Assembly (NCBI GenBank): GCA_038120765.1
Contig: JAYOMI010000008.1
Span: 3,554-67,553 of the forward strand
Length of the DNA: 64,000 nucleotides
Direction of reading: 5' to 3'
Origin: CAXBCP01 sp038120765
Lineage (GTDB): Bacteria > Pseudomonadota > Alphaproteobacteria > MPNO01 > UBA830
A program made the translations under genes and the position numbers. The notes under the pieces were generated by a model, which was given only the letters and a program-made list of their open reading frames with translations, did no database searches and was not told where the DNA came from. Shown here in pieces: positions 38,023-47,456 of this stretch (position 1 is its first letter; each line of letters opens with the position of its first letter).

Positions 38023-38958
38023 ATGGCCATCGATCATCTGCGTGCGCCTGCGCGCGACCCAATCAGCGGGACCGCATCCGACGGATACACGCTCAGCTAC
38101 GCGGCCCCGCCCCGTGCGCCCGCACACACATCCGCATCGGTCGCCGCTCATGCAGCGCTTTTCGACGGCGTCGCAACCCGGCACGGACGACGCACATCAG
38201 ATATTCCGCTGGACGCGACCCGTCAGGCGCCGGAGCGGCGCTTATCCTTTGCGTGGTTCGACAACTGGCTTGAAGGACAGAGCCTTGCCGGCAATCTCTA
38301 CGGCGCGGCGGCGCTCGATCTCGGATGCGGACGGGGCGAGGTCAGCGTCCAGATGGCCCTTGTCGGTGCGGTGGTCACCGGCATCGATGTGTCGCGCGAA
38401 AGCCTTGCTCGCGCCCAGACACTCGCTCAGAAACACGGTGTCGGCGATCGTGTCGCGCTCGATACCGGCAATGCGGAGGCGCTTGCCTTCGACGATAACA
38501 GCTTCGATCTCGCCGTCTGCGCCGGACTGATGTCTTTCGTCGACTTCGACCGCACGGCAGCGGAACCGTCCCGCGTGACCCGGCCCGGCGGCACCGTCGT
38601 TATCCTCGATACGCTCGGGCATAACCCGATTGCGCGTATGGGTCGCAAACGGCGCCTGGTGCACGGCGAAACCACGCATTTCCAGGTCGAGAACATCATG
38701 ACCTGCGATCATATCGACCGGCTGCGCGCGCATTTCGGCTCGGTCGAGGTGCATACCTTCGACTTTCTGACCGTGCCGATGATCGTTCTGGAGAACGGGC
38801 TCGGACGGATTCACCCCCGTCTTCGCGACATCCTTACCCCCGTCTCCGCCGCGTTGCGCGCGCTGGATTCGGTTGTTCTCAAATGGCGGCCGCTGCAGCG
38901 CTATGCATTCCGGACCGCGATTGTTCTGAAATGGCCGCGGACACACGAACGCGGCTAG
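38023..38958 (+). CDS. Class I SAM-dependent methyltransferase
   Basis: A 311-residue protein with a Methyltransf_11-type core. Motif I is ALDLGCGRGEVSVQMA, motif II includes TGIDVSRESLARAQ, then NAEALAFDDNSFDLAVCAG and the post-motif RPGGTVVILDT. This resembles UbiG-like O-methyltransferases, but the family is broad and the substrate is not determinable. An N-terminal 90-residue extension lacks recognisable motifs. It is divergent from cckA and has a CtrA box 47 bp upstream, suggesting possible cell-cycle control (inference). Confidence 0.8.
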   Translation: MAIDHLRAPARDPISGTASDGYTLSYAAPPRAPAHTSASVAAHAALFDGVATRHGRRTSDIPLDATRQAPERRLSFAWFDNWLEGQSLAGNLYGAAALDLGCGRGEVSVQMALVGAVVTGIDVSRESLARAQTLAQKHGVGDRVALDTGNAEALAFDDNSFDLAVCAGLMSFVDFDRTAAEPSRVTRPGGTVVILDTLGHNPIARMGRKRRLVHGETTHFQVENIMTCDHIDRLRAHFGSVEVHTFDFLTVPMIVLENGLGRIHPRLRDILTPVSAALRALDSVVLKWRPLQRYAFRTAIVLKWPRTHERG

Positions 38959-38993
38959 AAGCTCATCGCCGCCCTGCCGACGATCCCTTAAGT

Positions 38994-40238
38994 CTAGATC
39001 AAAACCGCCACGACCGCGCCTGTCATACAGGTGGCCATGACCCCGGCGAGCACCGATTTCATCCCCAGCTGCACGATCTCCTTCCGACGGTCGGGCGCCA
39101 TCGCCCCCATCCCGCCGATCATGATTCCGAGACTGCCGAAATGGGCGAAGCCGCAAAGCGCATAGGTCATGATCAGGCGCGACCGCTCGCTCAGCGCCTC
39201 GGGCGGAAGCTTTGCGAGTTCCAGATAGGCGAGCAGTTCATTCAGAACCACCTTTGTTCCGAGCAGCTGCCCGGCGATCGTCGCCTCGTGCCACGGTATT
39301 CCGAGAAGCCATGTTACGGGGGCCATGATCCAACCCAGAATGCGCTGCAACGTCAGCGGCGCGCCCCATGCATCCGGCGCAAGGCCGAGGATCGCGTTGG
39401 CCAGGGCGACCAGCGCGACCAGGACCACCAGCATGCCGAGGATATATCCGAGCAGGCGCAGACCATCGATCGTCCCGGTGGTGATGGCATCCATCGAATT
39501 GTCGTACAGACGCCCGGTCTGGATTCGCTCCTGAACCTCGTCCCCTGCGCCCGGGACCATCAACCGGGCGATCATGACCGCGGCCGGCGCGCTGATCAGA
39601 CTTGCGGTCAGCAGATGCCCTGCAGCCCCCGGGATCACGTTGGTGAGGAAGGTGGCGTAGAGCGCATACATGGTACCTGCAATCGTCGCCATGCCGGCGG
39701 TCATCACGATGAACAGCTCCGATCTGCTCATACGGTTCAGATAGGGGCGGATCAGCAGCGGCGCCTCGACCATACCGACGAAAACATTGGCTGCCGTGCC
39801 GAAACCCGCCGCGCCCGAAATGCGCAGCGCCCGGCGCAGCCCCCACGCGAACCCGCGCACGATCCACGGCAGGATCCGCCAATGATACAGCAGCGCCGAC
39901 AGCGCGCTCATCAACAGAACCAGCGGCAGTGCGCGGAACGCAAGGATGAATGCAGCCCCGGGATAGGGTTCTTCGAACGGCAGTGGCCCGCCGCCCAGAA
40001 ACCCGAAAACCAGCGATGTTCCCGCTTCCGTCGCCTTATGCAGGGCCATCACCCCGTCATTTAGCCATGCAAAGACAATCTGTGACTGCGGGATCTTCAG
40101 CAGGACCAGCGCCAGCAGGAACTGCACCGCAAGCCCGGCAACCACGATCCGCCACGAGCAGCGCCGGCGGTTTTCGCTGATCGCCCAGGCAAGCAGCACG
40201 AGGAATGCAAGCCCCAGAAACGGTTGAAATCCGGCCAT
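38994..40238 (-). CDS. NupC-type concentrative nucleoside transporter
   Basis: A 414-residue inner-membrane symporter of the CNT family with about eight to ten transmembrane helices. The conserved region GFGTAANVFVGMVEAPLLIRPYL (here given in two parts: SGAAGFGTAANVFVGMVEAP and LLIRPYLNRMSRSELF) contains the substrate-contacting Glu of CNT proteins. Further motifs are TAGMATIAGTMYALYA and the C-terminal GFAHFGSLGIMIGGMG. It imports nucleosides using a sodium or proton gradient. It is divergent from the GAF histidine kinase gene. Confidence 0.9.
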   Translation of the reverse strand: MAGFQPFLGLAFLVLLAWAISENRRRCSWRIVVAGLAVQFLLALVLLKIPQSQIVFAWLNDGVMALHKATEAGTSLVFGFLGGGPLPFEEPYPGAAFILAFRALPLVLLMSALSALLYHWRILPWIVRGFAWGLRRALRISGAAGFGTAANVFVGMVEAPLLIRPYLNRMSRSELFIVMTAGMATIAGTMYALYATFLTNVIPGAAGHLLTASLISAPAAVMIARLMVPGAGDEVQERIQTGRLYDNSMDAITTGTIDGLRLLGYILGMLVVLVALVALANAILGLAPDAWGAPLTLQRILGWIMAPVTWLLGIPWHEATIAGQLLGTKVVLNELLAYLELAKLPPEALSERSRLIMTYALCGFAHFGSLGIMIGGMGAMAPDRRKEIVQLGMKSVLAGVMATCMTGAVVAVLI

Positions 40239-40353
40239 GTTCAGGTCCCGCTGTTAACCATGTTTCAATGTCGTCCGGCGATGATACAGCACCGGGACGG
40301 AATCGGCCTTGCGACGGCACCTACCGCAAAATACGAGGGCTAATAGCGGCACG

Positions 40354-41746
40354 ATGCATCCAATCGTCGAATTCCTCAACACGATTGACCGCAGCCCGGA
40401 ACAATCCCCGCGCGAGTTGCTGGATACGATCCTGTCCGCGTGCCGGAAATTCACCGGCGCAGAGGCCGGCACTATCTTTATCGTCCGCCCGGCACCGGAG
40501 AATCTGCCCGGCAACCCGCTGGAAAACGGCTACCTGGAACCGATGAGCTTCCAGAACGATGTGCTGGATCTCGAAGCGTCGGCATTCATCCTCCCGATCG
40601 ACGAGACATCGATCTCGGGATACGTCGCGGCGACGGGCACGCCCCTGCTGATCGACGATGCCTACGAAATTCCGCCCGCCATGCCATACGCTTTCAACAC
40701 CGGATTCGACACCTCGACAGGCTCCCGCACGCATTCCCTGGCGTGCATTGCGTTGCGCCGGAGCTCCGGCACCGTCAGTGCGGTTGTGCAGCTGATCAAC
40801 CGGCGATCGGAGTCCGGCTCCATCCTTGCTTTCGAGCCGGCACAGGCCGAGTTCATCTCGGCCGCGGGTGTGACGATCACAGGCGTCATCGAGAGGGCTT
40901 CCATGCTCGAGGAACTGACGGCGGCAAACCAGGACCTGATCGCCCGCAATAAACAGATCGAAGCGCTGAAAAACGAAGCGGAAGCGGCGCTGCGCGAAGC
41001 CGAAAAGTCCGACCAGGCAAAAAGCCGGTTCCTGAACTGCATCGGGCACGAACTTAAAACGCCGCTGAATGCGATCATCGGGTTTTCCGATCTTCTCAAC
41101 AATGAGGGCTTCGGCCCGCTCGGTCATGCCCGTTACCGGGAATTCGCAAAGGAGGTCTCGAACGGCGGACACAAGCTGCTGCATATGGTCAATGACATTC
41201 TCAGCATCGTTCAGGCGGAATCCGGGTCGGCGGAATGCGCCGACGGCAACGAGGCGGCCTATGCCTGCATCGTCGATACATGCCGATCATGGTTCGAAGT
41301 GGCGGGCGAAAGGAATATTGTCTTCGCCGTCGAGGTCGCCGACGCCCCCGCGAGCTGCGCCGTCGATGTCCCGCGCCTTGCCACTGTCCTCGACCGGCTG
41401 ATCGACAACGCGCTCAAGTTCACGCATGCCGGCGGCGAGATCGAGGTTCGCGCCGGGCCCGGCCCCGATGGCGGCCTGACCATCGAAATATCGGATACCG
41501 GGGTCGGCATGACCGGGGCCGAAATGATCGACGCGCTTACCCCGTTNNNNNNNNNNGATGTACGAGGGCGCCGGACTGGGACTGACGCTCGCGAGCGCCC
41601 TCGTCCGCAGCATGCAGGCGGAGCTCGCCATCGAGAGCGCGCCCGGAAAAGGCACGACGGTGAGGATACTGTTCCCCGCCGCTCCGGGATTTGCGCAGCC
41701 GGAAACGGAGAAACCTCCTCAACCGGAGATGTGGTTATCCGGCTAG
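40354..41746 (+). CDS. GAF-domain sensor histidine kinase (crossed by an N gap)
   Basis: A soluble orphan kinase of about 460 residues. Residues 1-175 form a GAF domain (ACRKFTGAEAGTIFIVRP to AVVQLINRRS), followed by a coiled coil (ELTAANQDLIARNKQIEALK). HisKA carries the acceptor His in CIGHELKTPLNAIIGF. HATPase shows DNALKFTHAGG, SDTGVGM and, after the gap, YEGAGLGLTLAS. The frame changes across the N gap at 41547-41556. A start at 40354 is chosen because the family sequence begins there; no strong ribosome site is seen. No response regulator is adjacent. Confidence 0.85.
41547..41556. other. Assembly gap (10 N)
   Basis: Ten N between the G1 and G2 boxes of the histidine kinase. The frame differs on the two sides. 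Confidence 0.99.
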
Positions 41747-41867
41747 ATTGCTGGAAGTCCGGGCTGCTTCACCCGCTTGCGGTCGCCGCCGCGTCCAGGC
41801 CCGGTATAGACGATATCCGCACGCCCTGCGCAGTGGCGGAAAGCCCGGCCTCCGCTCCACCCGAAAA

Positions 41868-42653
41868 TCAGCCATGCGCAAAGTTCTCGATATGAAGCGC
41901 CCCTTCCCCCGCGAACACGATGCTCGATTCCGGCACCTCCGCCCAGTGGCCGCTCTCCTCGTCGGAGGGCTCCGACATGATCATCACCGACTGATCCTTG
42001 CCGCCGATGCCGAGCCCGTAGAACAGGGTCGGAGACTGGTCGTCCGACGAGTACCGGATCGCGATCATGCGGCTCCCGTCGGTGGCGATGGCGGCAAACC
42101 GGAACGGGCCGGCCACGCTGTGCGCCGACATCGTGTCCTCGACCTGTCTGACGGTTGCCGCATAGGCCGCCGCGGGGTCATCCGCCAGACCGTTCGCGAT
42201 CAGCAGATAGAAAATCGTCTCGCTGTCGGTGGTTCCCTTCTTGTGCCGGTAAAGGGCTTCCGGGATGGCGAGGTCGAGTTCGCGCCGCAGCAGCGGGAAG
42301 TCCGCAATGGCGCCGTTATGCATGAACATCCACCCGCCGTGCCGGAACGGATGACAGTTCTGGCGCGCCGTCGCACTTTCCCCCGTCGCGGCCCGCACGT
42401 GAGCAAAGAACAGGCCCGACTTCACCTGCTCCGACACTTCCCGCAGGTTTTCATCGTTCCAGGCAGGCAGCACATCCCGGTAAAAGCCAGGTTTCCCGCG
42501 CTCATCGTACCAGCCGATGCCGAACCCGTCGCCGTTCGTCACGACATGGGACCAGCGCGCATTCAGGCTCTGTTCGACCAGCGAATTCTTCGCCTCGAAC
42601 AGGACCGTATCGAGATAGATTGGCGGTCCCGAATAGGCCATCCACCTGCACAT
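41868..42653 (-). CDS. Class II glutamine amidotransferase (YafJ-like)
   Basis: A 261-residue protein with an Ntn-type glutaminase fold. The nucleophile is Cys2 in MCRWMAYSG, exposed after removal of Met1. Other fold motifs are NGDGFGIGWY, FFAHVRAATG and FMHNGAIADF. It is a stand-alone glutaminase domain of the YafJ/EgtC type. No egt genes (ergothioneine synthesis) are nearby, so the acceptor is unknown. It is convergent with the GAF kinase gene. Confidence 0.88.
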   Translation of the reverse strand: MCRWMAYSGPPIYLDTVLFEAKNSLVEQSLNARWSHVVTNGDGFGIGWYDERGKPGFYRDVLPAWNDENLREVSEQVKSGLFFAHVRAATGESATARQNCHPFRHGGWMFMHNGAIADFPLLRRELDLAIPEALYRHKKGTTDSETIFYLLIANGLADDPAAAYAATVRQVEDTMSAHSVAGPFRFAAIATDGSRMIAIRYSSDDQSPTLFYGLGIGGKDQSVMIMSEPSDEESGHWAEVPESSIVFAGEGALHIENFAHG

Positions 42654-42881
42654 TTCGCCCTCTCCTGAAAACCGGTGACGATCAGCGTGACTGAAATTCT
42701 ATTGTGACAATGGTTTCCCGATTCCAAACAGATTTTATTTTCATTCCGACGTTATTTCCCGCTTGCAAGACTTCGAAAAATGGCGAAAAGGATAATTTGC
42801 GTACGCCGTTCGGCGCGGGGGATGTCCCCAAACTTTTTCAACGTCCGGAGAACGGCCCGGCTTCATTCAGGACACTGGCGG

Positions 42882-43358
42882 ATGATGACTGTTCGCTGCT
42901 ATCTCGCACCGTCGCCCATTGAAGGACTGGGCGTCTATTCTGCCGTATCGATCAGGGAGGGAGAAGAGGTCTGGCGGTATAATCCCGACTTCGATCTATC
43001 CTACCCGACCGCCAAGATCGCCTCGTCGCCCGATCACATTCAGGAATTCATGGACCGGTACAGCTACGTGAGTCCCTTCGATCCCTCGCAGGTCATTCTT
43101 GACGCGGACGAGGCACGTTTCATGAATCATTCGGATACGCCGAACGTCGATTTCACATCGGATATTTCCGGCCGGGCGCTCCGCGATATAGCGGCCGACG
43201 AAGAACTCACCTGCGACTATGCCTGTTTCACCGTCGGCGAAATCAGCTTCCAGCCGCCACGGCACAAGACCGGCGGCCTTGCGAACGGCCAGAATATCTC
43301 CCCGGCTTTCCATGGTCCCGCGGCGCGGCGCAGCGGAAGGCCGGACCCGCGAGCCTGA
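42882..43358 (+). CDS. SET domain protein
   Basis: A protein of about 158 residues with a bacterial SET domain, the fold of protein lysine methyltransferases. Motifs are SPIEGLGVYSAVSIREGEEV (SAM-binding Gly-x-Gly), FMNHSDTPNVDF (the NHS motif) and DIAADEELTCDY (the ELTxDY motif). Only the core is present, without clear pre-SET or post-SET zinc sites. The start at 42882 is preferred over an upstream ATG at 42780, because the extra 34 residues are Arg-rich and unlike the family. The target protein is unknown. Confidence 0.82.
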   Translation: MMTVRCYLAPSPIEGLGVYSAVSIREGEEVWRYNPDFDLSYPTAKIASSPDHIQEFMDRYSYVSPFDPSQVILDADEARFMNHSDTPNVDFTSDISGRALRDIAADEELTCDYACFTVGEISFQPPRHKTGGLANGQNISPAFHGPAARRSGRPDPRA

Positions 43359-43511
43359 CAACCGTCGCAAGCGACCGGGCCCGTGCCGCAGAAAGTCCGT
43401 CTGCCTGGATAGGGCTCAAGGCGAATTTGGAAAACGATCCATGCCCGGCGATACGGAACAAGGACGTCGAAAAACGCGGCCGGAACCTGCAAACCGGTTT
43501 CGGCCGCCCTG

Positions 43512-44063
43512 TTATATGGCGGGGGCAGGTATCCGTTTGGCGAACTGTTCGCGCCAGTCTTCCACGGGCTGGAACGTCGGATCGGCCTTCGCGTGGGCTT
43601 CGGAGGCGGCGTAGATTTCCGCGTCGGTCATCGAAAAATCGATATCATGGCGGTGCGGCTGGTTGATGTACCACGGCGTGTCCATGAACGCTTCGAGCCG
43701 GTTCCCCTCCGGGTCGAAAAAATAGACCGACCACGCATTGCCGTGGTCAGTCACCATGACTTTCTGGACATCCTCGTCTGACGTGACAGCGGCATGGACC
43801 TGGCGAAGATCGGCAAGGCTGCCGCATCTGAAGGAAATCTGGTTCACCGTCGTCTGGTCGGTATCCGGCCTGCGTCCCTCGGCGACAACAACCTGGTGAT
43901 GATCGCGCGGATCGCGCGACATGAAGGCGTATCGGTTGCCGTTCAAAACCCCTTCATCGGCGATCCCGAAGCCGAACATGCGAACGTAGAAATCCTTCAT
44001 CCTGTCGAAATCCTGCACCCAGATGCCGACATGGGCGAGCTTCATTTCAGGCAACAGCGCCAT
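43512..44063 (-). CDS. VOC family (glyoxalase/dioxygenase fold) protein
   Basis: A 183-residue protein of the vicinal oxygen chelate superfamily. It begins with the characteristic KLAHVGIWVQDFDRMKDFY. The two beta-alpha-beta-beta-beta modules carry candidate metal ligands His12 and His77 (DHHQVVVAEG region) and a late Glu (GNRLEAFMDTPW). The pattern resembles extradiol dioxygenase-type VOC proteins, but the reaction is not inferable. It is divergent from the FAH-family hydrolase gene. The two could belong to one catabolic route. Confidence 0.85.
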   Translation of the reverse strand: MALLPEMKLAHVGIWVQDFDRMKDFYVRMFGFGIADEGVLNGNRYAFMSRDPRDHHQVVVAEGRRPDTDQTTVNQISFRCGSLADLRQVHAAVTSDEDVQKVMVTDHGNAWSVYFFDPEGNRLEAFMDTPWYINQPHRHDIDFSMTDAEIYAASEAHAKADPTFQPVEDWREQFAKRIPAPAI

Positions 44064-44201
44064 GGTTTCATCCCCGATTTATCCGCGTTTGGGCAATTCT
44101 AGGCTTCCCCAACGCAGATTCGCAATGATCCCGGCCCACCGCGCACTTGCATATCGCGGCGCAGGCGTTATTCATGCGCAAACAGTTCACCGGAGGGCGG
44201 C

Positions 44202-45061
44202 ATGAAGATCACCACTTTTTCAGTTAACGGCACGGAATCCTACGGCGTCGTCACCGACGACGGCATTATCGACGCGAAGCCCCTGGCGGGCGGACCCCAG
44301 ACCCTGCGCGGCGCCATTGCCGCCGGCGCACTCGACATCATCGCAGAGGCCGCAGCGGGCAAGAGCCCCGATTACAGCCTCGACGAGATCGAATTCCTGC
44401 CGGTCATCCCCGACCCGGACAAGATCATCGCGGTCGGCCTGAACTATCGCAGCCACGTCCTCGAAGGCGGGCGCGACATTCCGGAATGGCCGATGATCTT
44501 CACGCGGTTCAACAANNNNNNNNNNACTCACAGGTCGGACACGGCCAGGCGATGATCAAGCCGAAGGTATCCGACAAGTTCGACTTCGAAGGCGAAATGG
44601 CGGTCATCATCGGCAAGACCTGCCGCCACGTATCCGAAGCGGACGCCCTGTCGGTCGTCGCCGGCTATTCCTGCTACAATGACGGATCGATCCGCGACTA
44701 CCAGCGCCACACCAGCCAGTTCGTGCCCGGCAAGTCGTTCTACAAGTCCGGCGCATTCGGCCCGTGGATGGTCACCGCCGACGAAATTCCCGACCCGGCG
44801 ACCCTCACCCTGACGACCCGCCTGAACGGCGAGGAAATGCAGCGCGCCACGACGGACGATCTGCTGTTCAGCATCCCGCAGCTGATCCACTATCTCTCGA
44901 CGGTCAGCGAGCTGGTCCCGGGCGACGTGATCGTCTCGGGCACCACCGGCGGCGTCGGTTTCTACCGCGACCCGCAGGTATTCATGAAGGAAGGCGATGT
45001 CGTCGAGGTCGAACTCGACAAGATCGGCATCCTCCGCAACCCGATCGTCAACGAAACCTGA
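44202..45061 (+). CDS. Fumarylacetoacetate hydrolase family protein (crossed by an N gap)
   Basis: A protein of about 280 residues with the FAH fold, which cleaves or hydrates 2-oxo acids in aromatic and sugar-acid catabolism. The N-terminal cap is followed by the core: KIIAVGLNYRSHVLEGG, then FEGEMAVIIGK (metal Glu pair), NDGSIRDYQRHTSQFVPGK and GTTGGVGFYRDP. The gap at 44516-44525 lies after FTRFN. If the flanking contigs are joined with a 1-base overlap, the frame reads on through FNNSQVGHG, so little or nothing is missing. A ribosome site (GGAGGG) precedes the ATG. Confidence 0.9.
44516..44525. other. Assembly gap (10 N)
   Basis: Ten N inside the FAH gene. Removing the N and one duplicated A restores the open frame. 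Confidence 0.99.
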
Positions 45062-45103
45062 CAGGCCGACAGCCGGCACAGGCCGGCGGCGGACAGATAT
45101 GAC

Positions 45104-45135
45104 GGGGCGGATCCGCAGGGGCCCGCCCCTTTCCT
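45104..45135 (+). terminator. Terminator of the FAH-family gene
   Basis: GGGGCGG (45104-45110) pairs with CCGCCCC (45123-45129) around a 12-base loop and is followed by TTTCC. Confidence 0.55.
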
Positions 45136-45242
45136 TGTCAGGCCTGCCTGAATTTCCCCGCTTGGCCACCCTGGTGGCGAGGCCTAGACTTTCTTCCGGA
45201 ACGACGCGTTCAAGCGCCGTTACCCCAGGAGGAAATGACAGC

Positions 45243-46292
45243 ATGAAATCGAGACAATCCTATTCTGCATTCCGTACGGCCTTCGCCGCGGCCGCCGCCT
45301 TTACCCTTTCCACAACTGCAAGCGCTCCCGCCGTCGCCGACAAGGCCGAGGATTTCTTCAAGGGTCGCACGGTCACCGTCGTGGTCGGCTTCGGTCCGGG
45401 CGGCGGGTATGCCAACTACTGCCGCCAGATTACCCAGTTCCTGACCGAGCACACACCCGGGAAGCCGAACTTCATCTGCCAGTACATGCCGGGCGGCGGC
45501 GGCGTGAAGGCGGCCAACTATCTCGCCAATGTCGCGCCGCGTGACGGCTCGGTGCTCAGCATGATTTCGGACTACGCCGCGCTCGCCCAGCTGCTCTCGC
45601 CGCAGAAGGTCAAGTACGACATCCGCCAGTTCAAGTGGGTCGGCGTCATGGTGCCGGCCAACCCGGTGATGATGGTGCGCAAGGGCGCCAAGGCCCAGAC
45701 GTTCGTCGATATCTACAAGAACGAGATGGTCGTCGGGCTGGTTGGTATGCTCGCCCAGGACGGGATCAACACGCGCCTGATCAACAGCGTGCTCGGCACC
45801 AAAATGAAGCTCGTCGCGGGTTATAACGCCACCGCCAAGATCGCGCTGGCGATGGAAACCGGCGAGGTCGATGCCAGCCTGTCGTCCTGGGTCAGCTGGA
45901 AGACCCGGGCCCAGACGCAGCTCAAGAGCGGCTCGTTCATCCCGATGTTCCAGATCGGCTTCAAGAAGGCATGGGACCTGCCCAATCTGCCACTGATCCG
46001 CGACTATGCCAGGAACGAAGACGACCGGGCACTGCTCGATCTCGGTGCCGGTTCGGCGCCGTTCGGCCGCTCGCTGTCGGTGCCGCCGGGTTATCCGCCG
46101 CACCTGCTCGCCGCGCTTCGCAAAGCATTCAACGCAACGGTGAAGGACACCGCCTTCCTCGATGCGGCCAAGGCGCGCAACATCGAGATCGACCCGTCGC
46201 CGGGCGAGGAACTCGAACCGATCGTGACCAAGATCATGTCGACATCGCCCGCGCTGGTGCAGCGCTTCCGCGAAGCCGCAGGGATCAAGTAG
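45243..46292 (+). CDS. TctC-type periplasmic solute-binding protein
   Basis: A 349-residue secreted binding protein of the tripartite tricarboxylate transporter (TTT) type. A signal peptide (FRTAFAAAAAFTLSTTASA) is followed by the Bug fold. Diagnostic positions are TVTVVVGFGPGGGYANYCRQ, MPGGGGVKAANYLAN and DGSVLSMIS. The ATG is preceded by AGGAGGA. No TctA/TctB membrane genes lie in the window, so it is an orphan receptor, as many Bug proteins are. The ligand is unknown, probably a carboxylate. Confidence 0.87.
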   Translation: MKSRQSYSAFRTAFAAAAAFTLSTTASAPAVADKAEDFFKGRTVTVVVGFGPGGGYANYCRQITQFLTEHTPGKPNFICQYMPGGGGVKAANYLANVAPRDGSVLSMISDYAALAQLLSPQKVKYDIRQFKWVGVMVPANPVMMVRKGAKAQTFVDIYKNEMVVGLVGMLAQDGINTRLINSVLGTKMKLVAGYNATAKIALAMETGEVDASLSSWVSWKTRAQTQLKSGSFIPMFQIGFKKAWDLPNLPLIRDYARNEDDRALLDLGAGSAPFGRSLSVPPGYPPHLLAALRKAFNATVKDTAFLDAAKARNIEIDPSPGEELEPIVTKIMSTSPALVQRFREAAGIK

Positions 46293-46344
46293 GCGGGGAT
46301 CAAGCGGAGGGCGAGCAGGCACGGCACGCACACAGCCCACGCAT

Positions 46345-46377
46345 AAGGGGCGGGTCAATGACCCGCCCCTTTCTTTC
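46345..46377 (+). terminator. Strong rho-independent terminator after the TctC-type gene
   Basis: GGGGCGGGTC (46347-46356) pairs perfectly with GACCCGCCCC (46360-46369) around AAT, extended by A-T pairs and followed by TTTCTTTCT. It separates this gene from the convergent hydrolase. Confidence 0.85.
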
Positions 46378-46405
46378 TATTACCGAAGCGTCAGGCCGCC
46401 GGCGA

Positions 46406-47284
46406 TCAGGCCAGCTTGAGCAGTTTCAGCGCGGCGGCAAACAGGTCATGGTCGGTTTCGGCCAGCGCGCTCAGCGCCGTGAAATGATCCCGGCCCGGCA
46501 TCATCAGCGTGGACGTTTCCATGCCGTGTTTCGCCCAGGCGGCGGCGAGATCATGCGCCTGGCGGTCGAACTCGTCGTATTCGTTGCCGCCGAACGCGAT
46601 GACCGACGGCCCCGTGGAGGTCGGCTTCATGAACATCGGGCTCTGGCTGGCGACGTCTTCGAGCTTCAGGCGGACCGCGTCGTTCAGCGGGGTGAGCCGG
46701 ATGGGCTCCACATCGTAGACGCCGCTGATCGGCAGCCCGGCGGCGACCACATCCATCGGCAACCCTTCTTCGAAAGCGGGCCAGTCCGTCGCCTGCATCA
46801 TTGCGGTCAGGTGACCGCCCGCCGAATGGCCGGACACGACGATCCGGCTGGCGTCATAGCCGTATCTCCCCGCTTCACGCCACAGATACGCGATGGCCCG
46901 GCGGCACTGATCCGATATCTCGGCCATCGTGACCGCGGGACACAGCGCATATTCGATATTGGCGAAAGCGGCCCCGGCCGCGTTCAGTTCCTTCGCAAGG
47001 AATTCGAACCCTTCCTTGTCGTTCCACTGCCAGTAGCCGCCATGGATGAAGGCAAACATCGGCGCGCCGTCGTTCTCCGGCAGGAAGATATCGAGCCGTT
47101 CGCGTTCGTGCGGGCCATAGGCAAGATCGATATGCTTCCGCGTCGCCTCGGCGATATAGGCGGCAGAGCGTGCGCTCTGGTCGGCCTTGATGGCATTCAG
47201 CGCTTCTTCTGAAAGCTGGGCGCGGTTGTCGTACTGCGCAAAGAGCGCATCGGAATCGTATTCGCGATAGACGGCTTCTGACAT
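46406..47284 (-). CDS. Alpha/beta hydrolase (BD-FAE / kynurenine formamidase-like)
   Basis: A 292-residue alpha/beta hydrolase. The oxyanion-hole motif is HGGYWQWNDK, the nucleophile elbow is SGHSAGGH, the acid region is near IAFGGNEYDEF and the catalytic His lies in GRDHFTALS. The HGGYW form is typical of esterases related to arylformamidase and of BD-FAE carbohydrate esterases. No tryptophan-degradation genes are nearby, so the substrate remains open. There is no signal peptide, so it is cytoplasmic. Confidence 0.87.
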   Translation of the reverse strand: MSEAVYREYDSDALFAQYDNRAQLSEEALNAIKADQSARSAAYIAEATRKHIDLAYGPHERERLDIFLPENDGAPMFAFIHGGYWQWNDKEGFEFLAKELNAAGAAFANIEYALCPAVTMAEISDQCRRAIAYLWREAGRYGYDASRIVVSGHSAGGHLTAMMQATDWPAFEEGLPMDVVAAGLPISGVYDVEPIRLTPLNDAVRLKLEDVASQSPMFMKPTSTGPSVIAFGGNEYDEFDRQAHDLAAAWAKHGMETSTLMMPGRDHFTALSALAETDHDLFAAALKLLKLA

Positions 47285-47380
47285 CGTTTGTCCCCTTGTT
47301 GAAGCCCTATCGTAGCGCCTTCATCGCCCCGGGCAAATCCGCCCCGGCAATTTTCCAACGCGATTTTCCACCCTCATTAA

Positions 47381-47416
47381 TTTGCACTTGCAAATAATAT
47401 TATTTGCAGTTACAAA
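47381..47416. promoter_or_regulatory. Twin palindromic operators upstream of the LLM-marR operon
   Basis: TTTGCACTTGCAAA (47381-47394) and TTTGCAGTTACAAA (47403-47416) are two near-palindromes with the same half-site. Their starts are 22 bp apart, about two helical turns, and TAATATTA lies between them. They end 40 bp before the oxidoreductase start. The MarR gene is second in the operon, so autorepression through these sites is likely. Confidence 0.7.
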
Positions 47417-47456
47417 TACATCCCATCGGCAAAAAGCCATCTTAGGGAGAAACACC

